Shown here: positions 42,908 through 50,556 of the stretch, piece by piece | How positions within the stretch are numbered: position 1 is the stretch's first letter | Layout: each line of letters begins with the position of its first letter | Source of the DNA: DATBLY01 sp963705545 | GTDB lineage: Bacteria > Actinomycetota > UBA4738 > HRBIN12 | Direction of reading: 5' to 3' | Length of the DNA: 64,000 nt | NCBI GenBank assembly: GCA_963705545.1 | Contig: CAVPJX010000001.1 | Span: forward strand, 992,001 to 1,056,000 | The notes under the pieces: generated by a model | The model's input: only the letters and a program-made list of their open reading frames with translations | Told to the model about the DNA's origin: nothing | Databases searched by the model: none | Made by a program: the position numbers and the translations under genes

Positions 42908-43678
42908 ATGCGACGCGCGATCCGGGCGGCCGCGCTCGTCCTGCTCGCCGCCGCCTGCACCGGGGAACCCGCCGCCATCCCGTCGGCGACGGGATCCACG
43001 ACCTCGCCGGTTCCGAGCGCGACCGGCGTGCCCCCGACGGCCACCGCGACGAACGAGCCGTCACCGAGCCCGTCCGTCGAGCCGACCGGCATCCCGCCGG
43101 GCGTCCCCGGCTCGTTCGACCAGGACGTCGACCCATCCGAGATCCCGCCACGCTCGCTGGTCCCGCCCGGTACGACCGTGACCGACGTCTGGTACGCGGA
43201 CACCCTGGTCGCGCAGACGATCCTGGTCGCCTACGTGGAGCCCGGGACCGACCCGCTGCAGCAGGAGCACGCCCTGGTGGTGTGGCGCCGGTTCGAGGGG
43301 CAGCCGGACCCGTGGCGGCCGGTGTTCGGCCTGCACGACCCGCCCGAGCGCGGCGTGCTGGGGATCCGGGCGCTGATCGGCGACGCCACGGGCGACGGTT
43401 CGCCGGACGCGCTGACGTTCGAGGAGACCGGCGGCTCGGGCGCCTGCGGGACGTGGCGCGTGATCGACCTCGCGGCGAACGTCCAGGTGTTCAAGCGGAA
43501 GACCTGCGACGCGACGATCGACCTGTCGGCCGACCCCGTCGGGCTGTCGGTGCGCGAGGCGGTCTTCGAGCCGGGCGACGCCCACTGCTGCCCGAGCGCG
43601 ATGCGGACGACCGTCCTGACGTTCGACGCGGCCACGGGCGAGTGGATCGTCGCCTCGACCGCGACCGAGCCGACCTGA
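42908..43678 (+). CDS. Putative lipoprotein with Ser/Thr/Pro linker, 256 aa
   Basis: ATG at 42908. Signal peptide MRRAIRAAALVLLAAAC with lipobox AAAC (Cys 17). A long low-complexity linker (TGEPAAIPSATGSTTSPVPS..., about 18-70) is followed by a globular domain of beta strands: TVTDVWYADTLVAQTILVAYVEPG, HALVVWRRFEGQPDPWRPVFGL, LIGDATGDGSPDALTFEETGGSGACGTWRVIDL, CCPSAMRTTVLTFDAATGEW. DATGDGSPD resembles a Ca-binding FG-GAP/EF-like loop. Cys pairs suggest disulfides. Function unknown. Confidence 0.85.
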   Translation: MRRAIRAAALVLLAAACTGEPAAIPSATGSTTSPVPSATGVPPTATATNEPSPSPSVEPTGIPPGVPGSFDQDVDPSEIPPRSLVPPGTTVTDVWYADTLVAQTILVAYVEPGTDPLQQEHALVVWRRFEGQPDPWRPVFGLHDPPERGVLGIRALIGDATGDGSPDALTFEETGGSGACGTWRVIDLAANVQVFKRKTCDATIDLSADPVGLSVREAVFEPGDAHCCPSAMRTTVLTFDAATGEWIVASTATEPT

Positions 43679-43686
43679 GGCGTCCG

Positions 43687-44878
43687 ATGACCGCGGCCCG
43701 GGTGCTGTGCACGTTCGCCGGCGGCAGCGGCCACGCCGACCCGCTCGTCCCGGTCGCGGTCGCGCTGCGGGACGCGGGGCACGAGGTGGCGTTCCACGGC
43801 CGCCGCTCGGGAGCTTCCACGGTCGTCGAGCGCGGGTTCACGCTCTTCCCCGACCCGGACGAGGCGCCGGGCGATCCCCGATCGATCGCTCCGCTCGAGC
43901 CGATCGACCGCGCCCGCGAGGAGCGGGACTTCCGCGCCGGCTTCGCCGAACGCCTCGCGCGTTCGAGGTCGACGAAGGTCACCGAGACCCGTGGCCACGT
44001 GGGGGCCCGACGTGATCGTGTGCGACGAAGCCGACTTCGGGGCGATGCTCGCCGCTGAGCGGCTCGGGATCCCCCACGCGGTCGTCCTGGTGAACGCGTC
44101 CGGCTCATTCGGACGGACGGAGGTCGTCGCGCCCGCCCTCCGGCGCGTGCGCCGCGACCTCGGCCTGGATCCGGACGGCGGTCGGATCGATGCGTCAGTG
44201 GGTGCGCTCGACGCTGAACCCGTTCCCGCCGAGCTTCCGCGACCCGCGGTTCCCGCTGCCCGGACGCGAGCGTGTCCTTCCGGCCGGCCCCGGTCGACGC
44301 GACGGACGGCAACCGTCCCGGCGTCGATCGAACGCCTGAGCGGCGACGGTCCGACTGATCTACGTGACGCTCGGGACGATCTTCCCGGCGGAGTCGGGCG
44401 ACCTCTTCCCGCGGCTGCTGACGGCGATCGGTTCGCTCGGACGTCAGCGCGATCGTGACGATCGGGCGCGAGCTCGATCCCGGCGCGGTTCGGACCGCAG
44501 CCCGACCGGATCGTCGTCGAGCGCTTCGTCCCGCAGGACGCGATCCTGGCGCGCTGCGACCTGGTCGTGAACCATGCCGGCTCGGGCAGCATCCTCGGCG
44601 CGCTCGCGCACGGCCTACCGATCGTCGCGCTGCCGCTCGGCGCCGACCAGCCGTGGAACGCCGATCGCATCGAGACGCTCGGCCTGGGCGTCGTCCTCGA
44701 CGCGCTCACGGCGACGCCGGGCGACCTGGCGGCCGCGATCCGTGCCGCCCTGAGCGACGCGACGATGCGCGCTCGGGCGGCCGCGATGCGCGACGAGCTC
44801 GATCGGTTGCCCGGCGTGGAGACGACGGTCCCGCTCCTCGAGGACCTGGCCGGCACCTCGAGCACGGGCGCGACCTGA
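43687..44878 (+). pseudogene. Macrolide-type (GT1/MGT) glycosyltransferase broken by about six frameshifts
   Basis: ATG at 43687. The pieces are MTAARVLCTFAGGSGHADPLVPVAVALRDAGHEV (frame to ~43985), then WGPDVIVCDEADFGAMLAAERLGIPHAVVLVN, then LNPFPPSFRDPRFPLPGRERVL, then DATDGNRPGVDRTPERRRS, then LIYVTLGTIFPAESGDLFPRLL, then VSAIVTIGRELDP, then QPDRIVVERFVPQDAILARCDLVVNHAGSGSILGALAHGLP. Frame changes occur near 43988, 44205, 44291, 44353, 44438 and 44482: five look like +1 insertions and one like a deletion. Net repair gives 395 aa, the normal length, with the HAGxG donor motif and ALPLGADQPWNA intact. Unlike the other broken genes, six breaks in 0.5 kb make real decay plausible. Confidence 0.8.
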
Positions 44879-44893
44879 GCCCGGACGCGAGGC

Positions 44894-44937
44894 GGGGGCG
44901 GCGCCGCGCGCCGTTCCCGACGCGTGGCGCCGCCCCC
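44894..44937. terminator. Bidirectional hairpin terminator
   Basis: GGGGGCGGCGCC (44894-44905) pairs perfectly with GGCGCCGCCCCC (44926-44937); the 20-nt loop can pair further (GCGCG with CGCGT). It lies between the convergent glycosyltransferase remnant and the SRPBCC gene. Confidence 0.65.
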
Positions 44938-44960
44938 GGGCGCCGTCCTCGCAGATCCGT

Positions 44961-45518
44961 CTACTCCGGAGCCCCCCAGCTGAGCAGCGGCGCTCCGCTC
45001 TCCAGCAGCGACTTGAGGTCGGACAGGACCCAGTTCCAGCCGCCCAGGCCGCCGGCGCCGATCTGCTCCTCGGGCTCCATGCCCCCCGACACGAGCATCG
45101 CGAGGTTCGGCGCGCCCTCGAGCTCGTGCGTCACGGTGAGCCGCGAGATGCCGCCCGCGCCCTCGGCGATCTCGTAGGTCAGCTTCGTGAAGCCCTCCTC
45201 GGCCAGGCCCGGATCCATCAGCATCCGCCAGGTCTGGACCAGCTTGCGGGGCGGGTCGGCCTCGATCACCTCGCCGTCCACGACGACGTCGGGGACGGGC
45301 ATGCCCATCGCCTCGCCGCCGGCCTTCATCGCGTCGCTCGCCCGGCCCTCGTAGCGACTGCCGGGCTCCAGCCCGGACCCCCAGACCGTGATCGCACCGT
45401 AGCCGTACCGCTCGGTCCAGGCGGTGTCGGTGATCGCATCCCAGATCGCCTGGGGCGTGGCCTTGATGTACACGCGGTAGACCTGCGTGGTCACCGCCGT
45501 CTGCGTCGCTGCCGTCAT
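44961..45518 (-). CDS. SRPBCC-family (AHSA1-like) protein
   Basis: ATG at 45518 overlaps the ArsR stop (ATGA); 185 aa. AHSA1/START-like fold: VYRVYIKATPQAIWDAITDTAWTERYGYGAITVWG, KLVQTWRMLMDP, TKLTYEIAEGAGGISRLTVTHELEG, GGLGGWNWVLSDLKSLLESG. These proteins bind hydrophobic ligands in a deep cavity; genes paired with ArsR regulators are very common in actinobacteria, but ligands are rarely known. Probably repressed by the ArsR protein encoded just upstream. Confidence 0.9.
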   Translation of the reverse strand: MTAATQTAVTTQVYRVYIKATPQAIWDAITDTAWTERYGYGAITVWGSGLEPGSRYEGRASDAMKAGGEAMGMPVPDVVVDGEVIEADPPRKLVQTWRMLMDPGLAEEGFTKLTYEIAEGAGGISRLTVTHELEGAPNLAMLVSGGMEPEEQIGAGGLGGWNWVLSDLKSLLESGAPLLSWGAPE

Positions 45519-45841
45519 GCCAGCTCCTCCCGTTCCAGCTCGTGCTTCAGGTCGGCGAGCGCCGAGACCCGCTCCTCCCGGTACTTGTCGATCCACCGGT
45601 CGTGGATCAGCCGGATCGGCACGGGGTTCAGGAAGTGCAGCTTCTCCCGCCCCTGCCGCTTCGTGACCACGAGGCCGGCGTCCTCGAGCACGCGCAGGTG
45701 CTTCATCACCCCGAAGCGCGTCATCTCCAGGCCGTACTCCAGCTGCCCGAGCGTGCGGCCGTCCCGCTCGAAGAGCCGGTCCAGGAGGTGGCGGCGCGTG
45801 GGATCCGCGAGCGCCTTGAAGATCCGGTCGTCGTCGTGCAC
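45515..45841 (-). CDS. ArsR/SmtB-family transcriptional repressor
   Basis: GTG at 45841, a leaderless start 6 nt after the -10; 108 aa. Winged helix-turn-helix: DRIFKALADPTRRHLLDRLFERDGRTLGQLEYGLEMTRFGVMKHLRVLEDAGLVVTKRQGREKLHFLNPVPI. No Cys-based metal site is visible, so it belongs to the metal-independent ArsR group that partners SRPBCC genes. A perfect palindrome in its promoter (45855..45870) is the likely operator. It would control the coupled SRPBCC gene and perhaps the divergent AHSA1 gene at 45971. Confidence 0.92.
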   Translation of the reverse strand: MHDDDRIFKALADPTRRHLLDRLFERDGRTLGQLEYGLEMTRFGVMKHLRVLEDAGLVVTKRQGREKLHFLNPVPIRLIHDRWIDKYREERVSALADLKHELEREELA

Positions 45842-45847
45842 GGGCCG

Positions 45848-45877
45848 AGGATAGGTGACCGTTCGGTCACATGTCAA
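45848..45877 (-). promoter_or_regulatory. arsR promoter with palindromic operator in the spacer
   Basis: Minus strand: consensus -35 TTGACA (45877-45872), 18-nt spacer, -10 TATCCT (45853-45848), 6 nt, GTG. GTGACCGTTCGGTCAC (45855..45870), a perfect 7+2+7 palindrome, fills the spacer, so bound ArsR would block RNA polymerase. Confidence 0.75.
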
Positions 45878-45970
45878 CCTCCGGCCCGCGCGAGGGATCG
45901 GCGCGCCGCGTTGCCGCGGTCGAGGCGGTACCCGCAGGATGGGGGGTCCGACCAGGGAGGGAACCCCACG

Positions 45971-46519
45971 ATGACGGACCAGACCCCACCGACCGGCGTC
46001 GTCTCGGCGCACAGCGACGCCGGCGGCATCACGATCGTCCGGATCTTCGACGCGCCGCGCGAGCTGGTCTTCCAGGCGTTCACGCGCAAGGAGGACTTCG
46101 CGCAGTGGTTCGGCGAGTACGGGTCGAGCGTGCCGCTCGAGACGATCGACATGGACGCGCAGGTCGGCGGCCGATGGAACCTGATCATGCTCCACGGCCC
46201 CGACCGGCTGGAGCTCCCGTTCGGCGGCGTGTTCCTGGAGATCGAGGAGCCCGAGCGCGTCGTGATGACGATCGAGGTGCCCGGCGAGATGGACGACGCC
46301 GAGCACCCCGAGGTCTTCACCGCGGTCCTGCGCGACCTCGGCGACGGCCGGACGGAGCTCACGCTCACCCAGACCGGCGGCAACCTCCCGCCCGACGAGT
46401 ACTCGCGTGCCCTGCGCGGTGAGCTGATCTTCACCGACCGGCTGGGCGAGCACCTCGCGAGCCTGAAGGCCCGGCACGACCAAGACGAGGAGCGGAGCTC
46501 GGCGAGCCCCCGACCGTAG
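45971..46519 (+). CDS. SRPBCC/AHSA1 domain protein
   Basis: ATG at 45971 with AGGGAGGG about 10 nt upstream; 182 aa. Typical AHSA1 order: ITIVRIFDAPRELVFQAFTRKEDFAQWFG, DMDAQVGGRWNLIMLHGPDRLELPFGGVFLEIEEPERVVMTIEVPGE, LRDLGDGRTELTLTQTGGNLPPDEY. It is divergent from ArsR and only distantly similar to the SRPBCC protein on the other side, so the regulator appears to govern two related ligand-binding proteins. Confidence 0.9.
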   Translation: MTDQTPPTGVVSAHSDAGGITIVRIFDAPRELVFQAFTRKEDFAQWFGEYGSSVPLETIDMDAQVGGRWNLIMLHGPDRLELPFGGVFLEIEEPERVVMTIEVPGEMDDAEHPEVFTAVLRDLGDGRTELTLTQTGGNLPPDEYSRALRGELIFTDRLGEHLASLKARHDQDEERSSASPRP

Positions 46520-46553
46520 GGCCGGGCTCCACGGTCGCGTCGTCCGGGCGGGA

Positions 46554-46565
46554 TACCCTCCGCCC
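46554..46565 (+). promoter_or_regulatory. Leaderless -10 of the NurA-HerA-SbcDC module
   Basis: TACCCT (46554-46559) lies 6 nt before the nurA ATG, the same geometry as the DUF3499 and ArsR promoters. Confidence 0.45.
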
Positions 46566-47519
46566 ATGGCGCGGATGTACGTGGAGGGGTGGGCGCCCGA
46601 GTACGGGGCGCCGTTCGATCCGGACGAGCAGCTCGCCCCCGCCGAGGGCGAGGTCGATCCCACCGTCGAGCTGCGGGACTGGGAGCCGCTCGAGGGCGCG
46701 GACGACGGCTGCGAGCGGATCGCGTTCGTCGACGGCGTGCGCCGGGTCGACGCGCGCCTGCTGATGGACGACCCGGCGGCCGGGCCGATCCCGGGCATCT
46801 GCGGGACGTTCGCGGTGGGCGCGACGCTGTGGCACCGGGCCGAGCGCCGCTCCGAGATCCGCGACGTGAAGGTCGAGCGCTGGGCCGTGCTCGCGGGCGG
46901 CCACGCCGACGAGCTGCCGGCGGTCGACCTGGAGCCGCCGTACCGTTCGACGACCACGCCGTCGGACGATCCGTCGCATCTGGTGAAGGAGCTCCACACG
47001 CGGATGCGCCGGGCCGAGGGCGAGCTGGCCTCGTCGCTCGCCGCGGGGACGTTCGTCGTCGCGGACGGCCCGCTGAACAGGCCGCTCGCCGCGCTGCCGG
47101 TCGTCGGATACATCAAGACCCACCGCGTGACCTACCTGCCGACCGACCAGAACGCCGTGATCGCCGAGCTCGCCCCCGGGCAGCGCACGCCGCTGTTCAC
47201 GATCGCCGCCGATCGGCCCGACGTGTGTCGGTACTCCTGGTACGTCCGCCTGGCGATGCTGCGCGGCGGGCATTCCTGGACGGGCATCGTCCGCTGCGAG
47301 GCCTCGGGGCGCCTGGCGAAGGACGAGGTCCGGACGATCGCCGACCGGACGGCCGCCCTGCTGCCGCTGGTCGGCTCCGAACCGCATCTCGACCCGCGGG
47401 CGCCACAGAACCTGGTGCCCATCGGCGCGCTGGAACGCGAGCTCCGTCACCGGATGGGCGATCCCGGTCTCGTCTATCGGGCGCTGCGGCACGCGGTCAG
47501 CGAGCGCGCGGCGTCCTGA
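46566..47519 (+). CDS. nurA: NurA-like DNA double-strand-break repair nuclease
   Basis: ATG at 46566; 317 aa. NurA-domain signatures: CERIAFVDGVRRVDARLL (metal-ligand Asp 56, the DGS-like first motif), TFVVADGPLNRPL (Asp 167), VVGYIKTHRV, and RYSWYVRLAM near the C-terminus. NurA is a 5'-3' nuclease that loads on the HerA hexamer to resect DNA ends; family knowledge comes mostly from archaea and Deinococcus. The next gene is HerA, then SbcD and SbcC, which strongly supports the assignment. A nuclease of the NurA fold not acting with HerA is the main alternative. Confidence 0.85.
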   Translation: MARMYVEGWAPEYGAPFDPDEQLAPAEGEVDPTVELRDWEPLEGADDGCERIAFVDGVRRVDARLLMDDPAAGPIPGICGTFAVGATLWHRAERRSEIRDVKVERWAVLAGGHADELPAVDLEPPYRSTTTPSDDPSHLVKELHTRMRRAEGELASSLAAGTFVVADGPLNRPLAALPVVGYIKTHRVTYLPTDQNAVIAELAPGQRTPLFTIAADRPDVCRYSWYVRLAMLRGGHSWTGIVRCEASGRLAKDEVRTIADRTAALLPLVGSEPHLDPRAPQNLVPIGALERELRHRMGDPGLVYRALRHAVSERAAS

Positions 47520-47572
47520 AGCCCGGCGCGCCTCCCCGGGGGCGTCGGGGGGCGGGGCTACGATACGGACCC

Positions 47573-47620
47573 ATGAGGCGAGGGGGCCGCGCGACCGGCC
47601 GGGGTGGACCGTGGGCGTGA
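47573..47620 (+). CDS. Possible 15-codon leader peptide coupled to herA
   Basis: ATG at 47573 reads MRRGGRATGRGGPWA and stops at TGA 47618-47620, overlapping an in-frame herA GTG at 47617 as GTGA, the overlap used by most gene pairs here. TACGAT lies 8 nt upstream of the ATG. The peptide is Arg/Gly-rich with no conserved feature, so it may be a translational-coupling device or chance. Confidence 0.3.
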   Translation: MRRGGRATGRGGPWA

Positions 47621-49353
47621 GCGACGACGGCGTCGGCCGGGTCCTCGGCTCGGAGCACTCGTCCACCGCGGCGTTCCGCGTCGTCCTGGACGACGACGAT
47701 TTCCTCCAGCTCGACGACCTGGTCGTCGTGCGGACCCAGGTGCCGAAGGCCGGTGAGGTCAAGACCTACGGCGTCGTCACCGAGGCCGAGGCCGTCTACG
47801 AAGGCGCGGCCTACGAGTCGGACACCCATCGCGTCGCCGAGCTCGGCATCATGCCCGCCGCGAAGGTCCGGACGGCGCGGGTGGCGGTCACGCGCGTCGA
47901 CCCGGAGGTCTGGGTCTCCCCCGATCCCGGCGAGATCGTCGAACGAGCGACCGGCGAGGAGCGCGCGAAGGCCCTCTACGTGGACGAGATGGGCCGGCCG
48001 CTCGCGATCGGGATCGGCCGCGACGGTGAGCCGGTCAGCGTCGATCTCGACTTCTTCGACGGCCGCAAGGGCGGCCACATGTCGATCAGTGGCATCAGCG
48101 GCGTCGCGACGAAGACCTCGTTCGCGCTCTTCTTCCTGCGGATGCTGACCGCGAACCCGTCGATCCTCGGCGAGGGGGCGGCGAACCTGCGTGTCCTGGT
48201 GTTCAACGTCAAGGGCGAGGACCTGCTGTGGCTCGACAAGCCGAACAGGCACTTCGACGACGGGGCCGCCGCGGGGTGGGCGACGCTCGGGGTCGAGCCC
48301 GGCCCGTTCCCGTCGGTCCGGTTCTGGGCGCCGCCGCGCCCGCGCTCGGGCGACGTGATCGTCCCCGACACCGGCGGCCGCCTGGACGGCGTGGATGCGT
48401 TCGCGTGGACGCCGCGCGAGTTCGTCGACGAGGACCTCCTGCAGTTCTGCTTCACCGACGCGAACGACACCCGCAACCAGCTGCCGTTCATCCGCGAGCG
48501 GGTGCAGGCGCAGCTGAAGCGGTTCGCGGTCGACGTCGAGGGCATGCCCGGCGCGATCGTCCTGCGCGACCCGCGGGAGTCGCCGGACGGCGCCTGGCGC
48601 GGACTCACCGTCGGTCCCCAGGCGGGCGAGCGGATCGTGACCGATCTCGGCTCGCTCGTCGACGCGCTCGAGGAATTCCTGGAGCCGGAGACCGGCGACG
48701 AGCCCGACCTCGCGTGGAGCGGTCGGGTCCAGGCGGGCACCGTGTCCGCGTTCATGCGCCGGCTGCACGCGGCCGCGGCCCGGATGAACCACCTCGTCCG
48801 CGCCGGCGAGAGCCGGCGGATCGACCGCACCGCCGCGAGCGTCACGGTCATCGCGATCCAGTCGCTGCACGATCAGGCGCAGCGCTTCGTGGTCGGGGCG
48901 CTGCTGAACGAGGCGTTCCACGAGAAGGAGCAGACCGGCCAGCGCCTGCCGCTCTCGGTCGTCGTCCTGGACGAGCTGAACAAGTACGCCCCGCGCGACG
49001 GCTCGGGGCCGCTGAAGGACATGCTCGTCGACATCGCGCAACGTGGGCGTTCGCTCGGGATCCTCCTCGTCGGCGCGCAGCAGACCGCATCGCGCGTCGC
49101 GTCCGAGGTGCTCGAGAACGCCGCGATCCGCGTGAGCGGCCGGCTGGACGCCGCCGAGGCCGAGCGCGCCGAGTACGGCTGGATGCTCCCGTCGACCCGC
49201 GCCCGCGCCCGCCTGTTGAAGCCGGGGACGATGGTGATCTCGCAACCGGCGATCCCCGTGCCGCTCGTCGTGACCTTCCCCTTCCCGCCGTGGGCGACCC
49301 GGAAGGAGGAGGTGGCGACGGACGCCGGCGACGATCCGTTCGCCGGCCTGTAG
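47611..49353 (+). CDS. herA: HerA-like hexameric ATPase/helicase (HAS barrel plus DUF87) with variant Walker A
   Basis: Predicted DNA translocase that works with NurA. GTG at 47611 (or the in-frame GTG at 47617); 580 aa. HAS-barrel N-terminus: VGRVLGSEHSSTAAFRVVLDD, KTYGVVTEAEAVYEG. ATPase: MSISGISGVATKTSFALFFLRML near residues 158-180, where the P-loop ends TKT instead of GKT/S, and Walker B LPLSVVVLDELNKYAPRDG (about 447-463) with the catalytic DE. The C-terminal third has GILLVGAQQTASRVASEVLENAAIRVSGRLD, typical of HerA/FtsK ATPases. The P-loop variant resembles a bacterial HerA clade with SGVATKTS. It ends 30 nt before sbcD. Confidence 0.85.
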   Translation: MGVSDDGVGRVLGSEHSSTAAFRVVLDDDDFLQLDDLVVVRTQVPKAGEVKTYGVVTEAEAVYEGAAYESDTHRVAELGIMPAAKVRTARVAVTRVDPEVWVSPDPGEIVERATGEERAKALYVDEMGRPLAIGIGRDGEPVSVDLDFFDGRKGGHMSISGISGVATKTSFALFFLRMLTANPSILGEGAANLRVLVFNVKGEDLLWLDKPNRHFDDGAAAGWATLGVEPGPFPSVRFWAPPRPRSGDVIVPDTGGRLDGVDAFAWTPREFVDEDLLQFCFTDANDTRNQLPFIRERVQAQLKRFAVDVEGMPGAIVLRDPRESPDGAWRGLTVGPQAGERIVTDLGSLVDALEEFLEPETGDEPDLAWSGRVQAGTVSAFMRRLHAAAARMNHLVRAGESRRIDRTAASVTVIAIQSLHDQAQRFVVGALLNEAFHEKEQTGQRLPLSVVVLDELNKYAPRDGSGPLKDMLVDIAQRGRSLGILLVGAQQTASRVASEVLENAAIRVSGRLDAAEAERAEYGWMLPSTRARARLLKPGTMVISQPAIPVPLVVTFPFPPWATRKEEVATDAGDDPFAGL

Positions 49354-49383
49354 CGGACGCCGGCGCTCCGTCCTCCCCCCGAC

Positions 49384-50556
49384 ATGAGGATCCTCCACAC
49401 CGCGGACTGGCACATCGGCAAGCGCCTGGGCCGGCACGACCGGATGCCGGAGTTCCGCGACGTGCTCGCCGAGGTGGAGCGGATCGCCGAGGAGCGGCGC
49501 GTCGACCTGGTGCTCGTGGCGGGCGATGTCTGGGACCGGGCGATGCCGCCGGTCGACGCGCTCGCGCTGGGGCTCGAGGCCCTGCAGCGGCTCGCGGCGC
49601 ACGCCCCGGTCGTCGCGGTCGCCGGCAACCACGACTCCCCAGAGCTGTTCGAGGCACTCGCGCCGTACCTGCGCGAGCAGGGCAAGGGGGTCCACCTGAT
49701 CGGCCGGATCCGCGGCCCGCGCGACGGCGGCTTGCTCGGGCCCGACGTGCTCGGCGTTCCCGCGGTCGTCGCCGCGTTCCCGTTCCTGCGCGAGGGCCGG
49801 GTCGTCGACTTCATGCGGGACGCGGGCGAGTGGTACGGCGCCTACGCGGCGAAGGTCGGCGCGATCACGACGGCGTACAACGAGGCGTTGGTCGAGGCCG
49901 CCGGTGCCGACGCTGCGCCGATCCTCGTCGCGCACTTCCTCGTGAACGGCGTGAAGGTCGCCCGCGGCGCGCCGCGCGGCGAGCGCGAGCTCCACATGGG
50001 GGCCGCGTACGCGGCCACCCCTCAGGCGATCCCCCCGGGACCCCAGTACGTCGCGATGGGCCACATCCATGCGCCCCAGCCGGTCCCGTCGGCCGCGGTG
50101 CCGGCGCACTACGCGGGGTCCCTGCTCCCGCTCGACTTCGGGGAGGCCGGCGAGGAGAAGCGCGTCGTGATCGTCGACGTCGATCCCGGCTCGCTCGCCA
50201 CCGTGACCTCGGTGCCGCTCTCGTCGGGCCGGCCGCTCCGCCGGGAGACCGGGACCTGGGACGAGCTCGCGGCGCGCGCGGACGAGCTGGCGGACGCGTA
50301 CCTAGACCTCACGGTGGAGGTCGGCGGCGCCGACGTCGACCTCGGCCGGCGCGCCGCCGACGCGTTCCCGTTCCTGGTGAACGTGCGGGCGCAGCGGCCG
50401 GCGGCCGAGCGCGTCGTGCGCGCCGCCGAGGAACGACCGACCGACGACGGCCTGTACGCGGAGTTCGTCCGGCGCTCGACCGGCGAGGAGCCACCGGCCG
50501 AGCTGCTGAGGCTGTTCCGCGACGTCTTGGACGAGGCGCTCGATGCGACCGCTTGA
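49384..50556 (+). CDS. sbcD: Exonuclease SbcD/Mre11 subunit
   Basis: ATG at 49384; 390 aa. Calcineurin-like phosphoesterase with all motifs: ILHTADWHIGK (Asp 8, His 10), LVLVAGDVWD (Asp 48), VVAVAGNHDSPE (Asn 82, His 83), ILVAHFLVNG and YVAMGHIHAPQ. Together these bind two Mn ions for 3'-5' exonuclease and endonuclease activity at DNA ends and hairpins. The C-terminal capping domain and DNA-contact region follow. It overlaps sbcC by 14 nt. Confidence 0.96.
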   Translation: MRILHTADWHIGKRLGRHDRMPEFRDVLAEVERIAEERRVDLVLVAGDVWDRAMPPVDALALGLEALQRLAAHAPVVAVAGNHDSPELFEALAPYLREQGKGVHLIGRIRGPRDGGLLGPDVLGVPAVVAAFPFLREGRVVDFMRDAGEWYGAYAAKVGAITTAYNEALVEAAGADAAPILVAHFLVNGVKVARGAPRGERELHMGAAYAATPQAIPPGPQYVAMGHIHAPQPVPSAAVPAHYAGSLLPLDFGEAGEEKRVVIVDVDPGSLATVTSVPLSSGRPLRRETGTWDELAARADELADAYLDLTVEVGGADVDLGRRAADAFPFLVNVRAQRPAAERVVRAAEERPTDDGLYAEFVRRSTGEEPPAELLRLFRDVLDEALDATA

